The notes under the pieces are model-generated. The model was not told the DNA's origin, made no database searches, and worked only from the letters and a program-made list of their open reading frames with translations. Made by a program: the position numbers and the translations under genes. Positions 26,913 to 33,328 of a stretch of 64,000 bases of DNA are shown in pieces. The stretch comes from an uncultured cyanobacterium (lineage in GTDB: Bacteria > Cyanobacteriota > Cyanobacteriia > Cyanobacteriales > Nostocaceae): NCBI GenBank assembly GCA_903848645.1, contig CAINGU010000098.1, positions 1 through 64,000 on the forward strand, given 5' to 3'. The first letter of the stretch is position 1. The number at the start of each line of letters is the position of its first letter.

Positions 26913-26967
26913 TAGGGGTGGGGAAACCCCACCCGGTTTCCCCACCCGGTTTCCCCACCCGGTTTCC
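26912..26967. repeat. Tandem 13-mer CCCGGTTTCCCCA with flanking palindrome
   Basis: GGTGGGGAAACCCCACC forms a palindrome directly after the GT4 stop, followed by three copies of CCCGGTTTCCCCA. It could also stop transcription, though no T run follows. Confidence 0.75.
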
Positions 26968-27071
26968 CTATCTCAAACTTTGCGCCTTTGCCTCTACCCT
27001 GCGGGATATCCTAACGGAGATTGTATCCTTTGCGCGAAACATAATTTTCTACAACTCCCTCATGTAATTGC

Positions 27072-27488
27072 TTAAACACCTTTTTGATGTTTAACTTCAA
27101 CTACTGTATGCACATTTCCACGGGGGGTAAAATCTGTTTTCACAGTGACTTCTAAAGGATCACAAGCAGTGACGAAATCATCTAAAATTTGATTAGCTGT
27201 TTCTTCATGGGAGATATAGCGATCGCGGTAGCTGTTAATATAAAGTTTGAGTGCTTTCAACTCTACTACCCGTTGATCTGGAATGTAACTAATATAAATA
27301 GTCGCAAAGTCAGGATAACCGGAAAAGGGACATTTACAAGTAAATTCCGGTAAAGTAATATTAATATCATAGCGTCGCCCAATGCGGGGGTTAGGAAAGG
27401 TAATTAATTCCCCTTCCGCAATTTCGCGTTCACCATATTTCATTTCTTGACTGGCTGGAGATACAGTTTCAGGTGCAAAGTTACTCAT
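27072..27488 (-). CDS. queF: NADPH-dependent 7-cyano-7-deazaguanine reductase
   Basis: A 138-residue protein of the short (unimodular) QueF type. The catalytic Cys is in FTCKCPFSGYPDFATI (probably C53), with the conserved Asp at D60; VVELKALKLYINSYRD is the QueF substrate and NADPH segment. It reduces preQ0 to preQ1 in queuosine synthesis. Cytoplasmic. No other queuosine gene lies nearby. Confidence 0.97.
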   Translation of the reverse strand: MSNFAPETVSPASQEMKYGEREIAEGELITFPNPRIGRRYDINITLPEFTCKCPFSGYPDFATIYISYIPDQRVVELKALKLYINSYRDRYISHEETANQILDDFVTACDPLEVTVKTDFTPRGNVHTVVEVKHQKGV

Positions 27489-27568
27489 AAGTTAGTAAAA
27501 AGAAATGCAGAGATTTACAATTATTAACTTAACAGTTTTTAACATTTATCCCCAGATTGATGAGTTAC

Positions 27569-27991
27569 TTACTCAATTTCTTTTTCCCAGTCTGGACAAT
27601 TTTCATCATCCCAACCATGAGGGTGCATACCACAGACTAACAAATTACCGCTATAAACCTGTCCGTGATAGTTGCTACAACCAATACAAGCAGCATTTTT
27701 TTCTATTGTAGCTTCTACTTTATATGGAAAACCAGGATCTATATCTTCTGAAATGTCCTCTAGTTCCCAGTAAATCTCCAAAATTGGTTCGGCTAAGTCT
27801 TGTAAAAACTGTTCGTGCAATGTACTAAAAGCATCAATATCGGCTAAAAATGTGCTTTGTACTTCTTCCGTAATTTCTTCCGTGATCTCAAAAAAAGCAT
27901 CTATCATGTCATTCATTCCCAGGAAGAACTCCTCTACCTCATCAGCCACGGTTTCGATCATGCCTATTAAGTCTTTTTGCCACTGTTCCAT
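27569..27991 (-). CDS. Acidic cyanobacterial protein with a C-terminal Cys cluster, unknown
   Basis: A 140-residue, very acidic protein. Residues 1-80 are helical and amphipathic (VEEFFLGMNDMIDAFFEITE). The C-terminal 40 residues carry CIGCSNYHG, then VCGMHPHG and ENCPDW, giving four Cys and three His that could bind zinc or an iron-sulfur cluster. No signal peptide or membrane helix is present. The same C-terminal spacing is common in hypothetical proteins of Nostocales, but I do not know a function. It is upstream of queF on the same strand (80-bp gap), so they may be cotranscribed. Confidence 0.8.
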   Translation of the reverse strand: MEQWQKDLIGMIETVADEVEEFFLGMNDMIDAFFEITEEITEEVQSTFLADIDAFSTLHEQFLQDLAEPILEIYWELEDISEDIDPGFPYKVEATIEKNAACIGCSNYHGQVYSGNLLVCGMHPHGWDDENCPDWEKEIE

Positions 27992-28138
27992 AACTTAATG
28001 CCCTTCCTGGCTAAAAACATGACGCTTAACGCCATCTGGCTGGAAATGCTAGAGTACAAGGTAATTAGAAGCATTTTGGATATAGCATCACTTTTCTAGA
28101 ATTAAATGTTACTCATACCCAAAGTGAAAAATTACTTT

Positions 28139-28543
28139 TTACGGTTCACGTTGCAACCGTTTTAACTCTTCCTGTAGTTCTAGCACTTGATCGCGTAGGT
28201 GATCTACATTATTGCGATTTTCTTTATTTTCTTTTTTCACCTCTTTTCCATTTGCTTCTTCCTCATCATCATCAAGGATATTAATCCGCCGAGGTTCAGA
28301 AGGGGCTGTTTTTTCAGGTGTTTGTCCAGATGTTGGCTGCTGTTGAGCTTGCTTCATCATATCTTCGACGAAGCGGCGAGCTTCTTCTGTGTTCATCTCG
28401 CCTTTGGCTACCATTTCATCTGCTAATTTTTGGACTTGTGATCGCAGTTCGGTTAATTTCCCCCCAGCTTTTTCGCCAGCATAAGAGGCTAACCCAACGC
28501 CGAGATAAAAAGCTTTTTGTACAATATCTCCAAAACCAGGCAT
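28139..28543 (-). CDS. Phasin-like / PHA-regulator-like small protein
   Basis: A 134-residue protein. Residues 1-65 resemble the PhaF/PhaI-type helical domain (FGDIVQKAFYLGVGLASYAGE; KLTELRSQVQKLADEMVAKG; MNTEEARRFVEDMMKQ). A Pro/Glu-rich linker follows, and a C-terminal coiled coil (HLRDQVLELQEELKRLQRE). Related proteins coat storage granules or form oligomers; in cyanobacteria they are mostly uncharacterised. It starts 27 bp downstream of the SRP RNA gene on the same strand and may share its transcript. Confidence 0.8.
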   Translation of the reverse strand: MPGFGDIVQKAFYLGVGLASYAGEKAGGKLTELRSQVQKLADEMVAKGEMNTEEARRFVEDMMKQAQQQPTSGQTPEKTAPSEPRRINILDDDEEEANGKEVKKENKENRNNVDHLRDQVLELQEELKRLQREP

Positions 28544-28569
28544 TGCTGCTGAAAGCTCCTACAAATAAG

Positions 28570-28673
28570 GCGACCCGGAGACTACGCCTACCACAAGCAT
28601 CCCTTATTGCTGCTACCTTCCGGTCCTGACAAGATTTGGGCGTTGAAGTTGCATAGATCCAGGTCTTCCACCA
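28570..28673 (-). ncRNA. ffs: Signal recognition particle RNA (4.5S type)
   Basis: On the minus strand the conserved SRP domain IV core is plain: GTCAGGACCGGAAGGTAGCAGC in outline (CAGGACCGGAAGG plus AGCAGC at about 28607-28630), with outer helices pairing GGTGGAAGACC-side sequence to the GGGTCGCC end. The length of about 104 nt fits the bacterial small SRP RNA without an Alu domain. It binds Ffh to target membrane proteins. Ends are approximate. Confidence 0.93.
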
Positions 28674-28702
28674 TCATAACACTAAAATTCAAAATTTGTG
28701 TA

Positions 28703-28969
28703 TTATTCCAAAATAATTCGCCATTCAAAAAGTTCGTAGTTGACACAATCGTTCTGTACCAAGGGATCAGCTAATACTATTGCCTGTGCTTCATCCATTG
28801 AGGTAGCCTCAAATAACATCATTCCGCCACCTTTTTGCGCCCAATAACCTGTTTTGGCTTTGTGTCCTTTAGCAATCAACTCTTGGACATAAGCTCTGTG
28901 TGCAGGTACATATTGGTCAAAGGTGGGTTTATCAACCTTACCAGTTTCAATTTTGACAAACCAAGGCAT
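28703..28969 (-). CDS. YciI-like protein
   Basis: An 88-residue protein of the YCII superfamily: FVKIETGKVDKPTFDQYVPAH, HRAYVQELIAKGHKAKTGYW, GGGMMLFEATSMDEAQAIVLADPLV. The conserved His (AHRAY) and Asp (ADPL) that form the putative active site are present. Members have a ferredoxin-like fold; a general reaction is not established. It lies just upstream of ffs on the same strand. Confidence 0.9.
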   Translation of the reverse strand: MPWFVKIETGKVDKPTFDQYVPAHRAYVQELIAKGHKAKTGYWAQKGGGMMLFEATSMDEAQAIVLADPLVQNDCVNYELFEWRIILE

Positions 28970-29125
28970 AGTTCGGATAGAATTTTAGATTAGTGATTTC
29001 TTATTTTATAGGACTTACGCATTGATAGAAAATAGCAAATATGTGGTAAGCGTTTTAGTAATTTATGATGATGCTTGATTTAACAAAAGTGAAACCCAAT
29101 CTGCGTAAACCAGTTACTATACATT

Positions 29126-30511
29126 ATGCACAAAAGTTTTAGATATCAAATACCATTGCTGCTGACATTTTGTTTATTTACTAACTTATTACCTGCGGCG
29201 GGTGCAGTTGTCTGTCCAACGGATGTTAAAGAATTAAAAATAGCTGGCTATTATGATAGGGATGGTAGTAATGGCCGTAGCGGTAGAGATGGACGCAGCG
29301 GGACAAATCAGACTATAAATGCTGATGGTTCAGCGGTTAATCTTGACTTATCTGGGAAAGATGGTGAAGATGGCGAAGATGGTGAACCGGGTTCTCGTCC
29401 TAGTTGTCGAAATCACCGGGAGGAAGGACGAGATAATATTAATGCCCCCAATGGTGGTGATGGTGGCAACGGCGGAAATGGTGGCAATGGTGGTCAGAGT
29501 GGCGATCTCACGGTCTATTATACGAATTTGGCAGATTTAAAGAAAATTGCCGTTCGCGCTGTTGGTGGCGAAGGTGGACGGGGTGGACGGGGTGCTAGAG
29601 GTGCTGCGGGTTGTTCCTGTCGTCAGCGACGTTGGGAGCGAGAAAGCTGTACGGGAAGCCCTGGGACTCCTAATCGTCAATGTACTCGAAAAGTTTATCA
29701 GTGTTACGATGGACGCGATGGCAGTGATGGTAGAAATGGCCGTGATGGTAGAAATGGGCGATTAGGAATTTTGAGTATAGTTAGTGGTAAAGATGCCTTA
29801 GTAGATGATAAACCAACTGCGGAAATAGGAATTTCTCACTTAGCAAATCAACAATTCAATCTTTCTAAAAATAAATGGCAAATCCGTCAAGGGGCAAAAT
29901 CTTTACTGGCCATTGGTTCTGTAATTGCTGATGAATATCGAGAGTTTGAACGGCGTTTAAATGGAACTTTTAAGTTAGTTTGGTTAGAAAAGCAGGCTGT
30001 TGCAAACTTTGCTAATCAATCTGTAAAACTGACTTTAAATGATAACCAACAAATAGATATTGCTTTTCCTGAAAATCTTTGGGTTGATGGTACTGCTAAA
30101 ACTACAGGAAGTTTAACGGAGTACACTGTCAATCATGCTATTCCTAAAGAAGATGTCACCAAATTAGCTGTAGGTGAATTTGCTAATTCAGGACAAAATC
30201 TCAGTTTAAGAATAGTTGATTTAGCTGCTAAATCTGATGTTATCAATACTCAGTTTCGAGTCAAATATCGAGCGCAAGATAATTTTGATGATACTTTTAA
30301 TGCTCCAACTTTGTATGAAGGAGAAATTCCCCCAGATTTGGTAAGCAGTAGTTATAATAATTTTACTCTAGCTTTAGGTAAGTTAAAAATTCCTAATCAA
30401 GCTTTAAATCCAGGGGTAAAGGTTGATATTGAAGTTGTCGCAATTCGTTCTTTAGGTGGACGTTCTGCACAACAAAAAATTAGTTGGCAAGGGGTAATTC
30501 GTAAACGGTGA
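29126..30511 (+). CDS. Secreted collagen-like Gly-rich protein
   Basis: A 461-residue protein with a signal peptide (FRYQIPLLLTFCLFTNLLPA, then AAGAVVCP). The region 45-220 carries collagen-like Gly-X-Y runs and Gly-Asn runs (GRSGRDGRSG, GKDGEDGEDGEPG, GGDGGNGGNGGNGG, GRDGRNGRLG), interrupted by a Cys/Arg-rich insert (CSCRQRRWERESC and others; about six Cys). Residues 240-461 form a non-repetitive, beta-rich domain (LAIGSVIADEYREFERRLNG; IAFPENLWVDGTAKTTG). It is probably extracellular or in the outer envelope. The C-terminal domain is not recognised. Preceded by a small intergenic gap containing repeat-like DNA; monocistronic. Confidence 0.85.
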   Translation: MHKSFRYQIPLLLTFCLFTNLLPAAGAVVCPTDVKELKIAGYYDRDGSNGRSGRDGRSGTNQTINADGSAVNLDLSGKDGEDGEDGEPGSRPSCRNHREEGRDNINAPNGGDGGNGGNGGNGGQSGDLTVYYTNLADLKKIAVRAVGGEGGRGGRGARGAAGCSCRQRRWERESCTGSPGTPNRQCTRKVYQCYDGRDGSDGRNGRDGRNGRLGILSIVSGKDALVDDKPTAEIGISHLANQQFNLSKNKWQIRQGAKSLLAIGSVIADEYREFERRLNGTFKLVWLEKQAVANFANQSVKLTLNDNQQIDIAFPENLWVDGTAKTTGSLTEYTVNHAIPKEDVTKLAVGEFANSGQNLSLRIVDLAAKSDVINTQFRVKYRAQDNFDDTFNAPTLYEGEIPPDLVSSSYNNFTLALGKLKIPNQALNPGVKVDIEVVAIRSLGGRSAQQKISWQGVIRKR

Positions 30512-30515
30512 TATG

Positions 30516-30552
<37 letters not shown>

Positions 30553-30579
30553 AACGAACCACGAAGACACGAAGGACAC

Positions 30580-30639
30580 GAAGGAAGAAGGAAGAAGGAA
30601 GAAGGAAGAAGGAAGAAGGAAGAAGGAAGAAGGAAGAAA
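30580..30639. repeat. STRR heptamer GAAGGAA x 8.6
   Basis: Eight full copies and a partial copy of GAAGGAA in tandem, next to the AGGAGTC array and before the stop of the coiled-coil gene. Confidence 0.92.
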
Positions 30640-30667
30640 ATTTATTTAGCACCTGACTCCTTGCTAA

Positions 30668-31240
30668 TTATTTTCCCATATTGCGTTTGAGTTTTGCTAA
30701 TTCGTCTTGGGTTTCCCAATTGCGAAATGTGTCTTCTAAGTCGTCAAAATTACTGTTAGAATTAGTAGCAGCATTCCAACCATGAGTTTCTAACCTTTGC
30801 TGGGTTTGTGCTTTGGTTCTAGCTGTTTGGGCTTCGGCTGCTTTTGTTTGTACTTCTTGACGACGTTGTTGAATTTTGTGAAGTAGTTGTTGGGATTGGC
30901 TAATGCGTTCTTTTAAACCTTGCATATGTCCCCACATTTGATTTCCTTCTCGCAGTAGTGCAGCTTCTCGTTCTTGGGCTGGGGTGCTTAAATCTTGTCT
31001 ACCTGCGGCTTGGGCTTTTTGAATACGAATATGCCATTTTTGGATTTCTTGGGCTGTGGAGAGAATTTCATCCTCGGATCGCTTCTCTTGCAATTGTAAC
31101 TCGGCAATTAACTTTAATGTATCTTCTTCTTGTTCCCGCAGTTGTTCTAAAAGTGCTTCTAACTCTAAATGAGGGTTATTCCGCAAGAATTCTTCTAAAC
31201 GACTTTCTAAAAACCGACTTAAATCATCAAATAAACTCAC
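30668..31240 (-). CDS. Coiled-coil protein, TIGR04376-like
   Basis: About 191 residues from a GTG at 31240, which has GGAG eight bases upstream. An ATG frame open to 31438 would translate STRR and palindromic repeat DNA, so it is rejected. The start SLFDDLSRFLESRLEEFL with NPHLELEALLEQLREQEE matches the cyanobacterial TIGR04376 family. Most of the protein is a long charged coiled coil. The C-terminus has FRNWETQDELAKLKRNMGK. No membrane segment is seen and the function is unknown. Confidence 0.82.
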   Translation of the reverse strand: MSLFDDLSRFLESRLEEFLRNNPHLELEALLEQLREQEEDTLKLIAELQLQEKRSEDEILSTAQEIQKWHIRIQKAQAAGRQDLSTPAQEREAALLREGNQMWGHMQGLKERISQSQQLLHKIQQRRQEVQTKAAEAQTARTKAQTQQRLETHGWNAATNSNSNFDDLEDTFRNWETQDELAKLKRNMGK

Positions 31241-31248
31241 TGTTAAAA

Positions 31249-31252
31249 CTCC
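31249..31252 (-). promoter_or_regulatory. Ribosome site fixing the GTG start at 31240
   Basis: GGAG on the minus strand with an 8-base spacer to GTG. It supports the non-ATG start of the coiled-coil gene. Confidence 0.6.
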
Positions 31253-31288
31253 AACTATCGGATATATGTCTATTTTATAACAGTTAAT

Positions 31289-31330
31289 AGGTGACAGGTG
31301 ACAGGTAACAGGTAACAGGTAACAGGTAAT
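31289..31330. repeat. STRR heptamer AGGTRAC x 6
   Basis: Exactly six tandem heptamers: two AGGTGAC, three AGGTAAC and one AGGTAAT. Confidence 0.92.
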
Positions 31331-31380
31331 AGAAAAATTTTCTTCTTCCTTCCTTCTTCTGACTCTCGAATCCTGACTCC

Positions 31381-31402
31381 TGGGCGGGGAAACCCCGCCC
31401 CT
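31381..31402. repeat. GGGCGGGGAAACCCCGCCC palindrome
   Basis: A strong GC-rich hairpin between two minus-strand genes (the VanY-like stop at 31420 and the coiled-coil start at 31240). It resembles the palindromes after the GT4 gene and may terminate the VanY-like transcript. Confidence 0.6.
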
Positions 31403-31419
31403 ACTGATTCGGTGACAAA

Positions 31420-32301
31420 TTAAATTGGTGTTACCCAATATTTAATCCCTTGGATAATTTTTTGTTGTAATCCAAATTTGGGTAAATCATTTTCACTCCA
31501 ACCCAAATACGTCCAATGGGGAAGATCATTAACTACAGTCTGAAACCAGCCATTTTGATTTAAAGCCCGTCTTTGGGCTGATGTTGCTACTTGTAAATCA
31601 ATTGCTAATCCCCACAAATGTTGTGATGTGCCTGGGGGTGCAACTAATCCGAGAATTTTTGTTTCTTTTCCGGTTTTTACTCGTGTCAATGTTTCGCTAT
31701 TTGCGTATTTATTCCAAAATCTTAAATTAGTGGCAAAACTGCGAAGACAATCACCTGCATAACCTGATTTAAGAGCAATTCTTTCTAAAAGTTTGGCTTT
31801 ATTTAAAGCTTCAGCGGCAGTTTTTTGTAAATAACATTCTTGAGTGCCATCTACTAAAGTTATACTGATTGTATCTTGAAAAGATTTCGTTTCTAATTCG
31901 TTGTCTAAAATAGTTTTTTGTGGTAATTTAATTCCCGATTTTTGATTAATAAATACTGTTCCATAGGAACGCAGTAACGTATATTCAAACGTATCTACTT
32001 GGGGAATTGTGGGGATTTTGTTGGCAATTGTTGCTAAAAAACGCTGTTGATCGTCTAATTGCTGATCAGGAATAAATAGTGTATTTACAGATGCTGTTGA
32101 ATTATGACAAGGCACGCCAGAGTTAGTTACGCATTCTTTGACAATTTGCGGATTTGGTGTTAACTGACTTTGGGAAATTTTGTGAGCAAAGACTAAGGTA
32201 ACACTGACAAAAATAATTATAGTAACAAATGCTGCTATTTTCAGAATTAGTTTCACGAAAATATTACTTATTTTGAAAATTTCGATTTCATCATATCGCA
32301 A
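31420..32301 (-). CDS. VanY-like D-Ala-D-Ala carboxypeptidase (peptidase M15 fold)
   Basis: A 293-residue protein with an uncleaved-type N-terminal membrane segment (residues 18-40, LILKIAAFVTIIIFVSVTLV), so anchored and facing the periplasm. The C-terminal M15 domain has LERIALKSGYAGDCLRSFAT, then the zinc motif SQHLWGLAIDL (His and Asp ligands) and the third ligand in LPHWTYLGW. The middle region contains SYGTVFINQKSG. VanY-type enzymes trim the terminal D-Ala from peptidoglycan stems. It is unlikely to be a vancomycin resistance gene here, since no vanHAX partner is visible; wall maintenance is more plausible. Confidence 0.87.
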   Translation of the reverse strand: MRYDEIEIFKISNIFVKLILKIAAFVTIIIFVSVTLVFAHKISQSQLTPNPQIVKECVTNSGVPCHNSTASVNTLFIPDQQLDDQQRFLATIANKIPTIPQVDTFEYTLLRSYGTVFINQKSGIKLPQKTILDNELETKSFQDTISITLVDGTQECYLQKTAAEALNKAKLLERIALKSGYAGDCLRSFATNLRFWNKYANSETLTRVKTGKETKILGLVAPPGTSQHLWGLAIDLQVATSAQRRALNQNGWFQTVVNDLPHWTYLGWSENDLPKFGLQQKIIQGIKYWVTPI

Positions 32302-32344
32302 AATATTTTAAAATTTAGGACATTAAGGCACAATGCAAGGATTT

Positions 32345-32377
32345 AGATCCCCGGATTCTTAGAGAAGTCGGGGATCT
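32345..32377. repeat. Palindromic repeat AGATCCCCGG...GGGGATCT
   Basis: A 33-bp hairpin repeat between divergent genes; a related hairpin is at 46212-46244. It is upstream of both flanking genes and so not a terminator for either. Confidence 0.75.
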
Positions 32378-32489
32378 TGTTTTTTGTAGCTTTAGATAAA
32401 ATTCCTGTGTATAATTTGAGAATGAAGTTTATTTTTTAGTTCATAAATATTTATATTAACCACATTCATGCTTAATCCTTTTTAGCAAA

Positions 32490-33326
32490 ATGATGAATTT
32501 AAAAAACTCCCGAATACAAACTTTAGCCATTTATGTAATACTAAGTGTGATCGCTATAATCATGCTATTTCCATTGTTATGGCTCATCAGTACATCATTA
32601 AAATCACCAACAGAAAATATCTGGCAGTCACCACCGCAACTATTACCCAGTCAACCGACATTAGAAAACTTCTCTAAAGTTTGGCAATCTTTACCCTTTG
32701 GCACATATTTATACAACAGTATTCTTGTATCTGTATTAACAGTGGGCTTGAATTTGTTGTTTTGTTCCTTAGCGGCTTATCCCTTAGCTAGACTCTCATT
32801 TGTGGGCAGAAACGGAATTTTTATTGCCATTGTGACAACAATTATGATTCCCTTCCAAATTGTCATGATTCCTTTATATATTTTGACAGTGCAATTAGGG
32901 TTGAGAAATACTTATTTAGGGGTAATTTTCCCTAGTTTAGCCTCTGCCTTTGGTATATTTTTGTTACGGCAGGCTCTCATAGGTGTGCCAAAAGAAATTG
33001 AGGAAGCTGCTCGCTTAGATGGGAGTTCTGAGTTAGGATTATGGTGGTACATAATGCTACCTGCCATTCGCCCAGCACTGATTACCCTGGCTATTTTTGT
33101 CTTTATTGGCGCTTGGAGCGACTTTTTGTGGCCTTTGATTGTCATCCAAGATGAAAGTTTATACACTTTACCCTTGGGAGTTGCTAAGTTAGCGGGGACA
33201 TTTTCTTTAGATTGGCGATTGGTCTCGGCTGGTTCAGTAATTTCTATCACTCCAGTGTTAGTATTATTTTTATTACTCCAAAAATACATTGTTCCTACGG
33301 ATACGGGTAGTGGAGTCAAGGGATAA
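32490..33326 (+). CDS. Carbohydrate-type ABC transporter permease (MalG/UgpE family)
   Basis: A 278-residue protein with six membrane helices (IYVILSVIAIIMLFPLLWLI and others) and the MalG-type EAA motif IEEAARLDGSSELGLWWYIM with LP after it. The N-terminal part has TSLKSPTENIWQSPPQLLP, typical of the sugar importer family. No second permease, binding protein or ATPase lies beside it. Its stop is 2 bp before the start of the CBS-photoreceptor kinase, so they form one transcript. The substrate is unknown. Confidence 0.92.
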   Translation: MMNLKNSRIQTLAIYVILSVIAIIMLFPLLWLISTSLKSPTENIWQSPPQLLPSQPTLENFSKVWQSLPFGTYLYNSILVSVLTVGLNLLFCSLAAYPLARLSFVGRNGIFIAIVTTIMIPFQIVMIPLYILTVQLGLRNTYLGVIFPSLASAFGIFLLRQALIGVPKEIEEAARLDGSSELGLWWYIMLPAIRPALITLAIFVFIGAWSDFLWPLIVIQDESLYTLPLGVAKLAGTFSLDWRLVSAGSVISITPVLVLFLLLQKYIVPTDTGSGVKG

Positions 33327-33328
33327 AA

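Noticed and set aside
28318-28629. 103-codon plus-strand frame over the SRP RNA
   Set aside because: It crosses the phasin-like gene and the SRP RNA on the opposite strand and has no protein features.
29319-29765. Open frames of 73 and 72 codons in another frame of the collagen-like gene
   Set aside because: They are shadows created by the Gly-codon repeats; the signal peptide and protein repeats fit the main frame.
31241-31438. 66-codon N-terminal extension of the coiled-coil frame
   Set aside because: It runs through the AGGTRAC array and a GC-rich palindrome and overlaps the VanY-like gene; a GTG with GGAG upstream is better.
31420-32301. Vancomycin-resistance gene vanY
   Set aside because: Only the M15 fold is shared; no vanHAX or vanRS partner is visible beside it, and such peptidases are ordinary in cyanobacteria.
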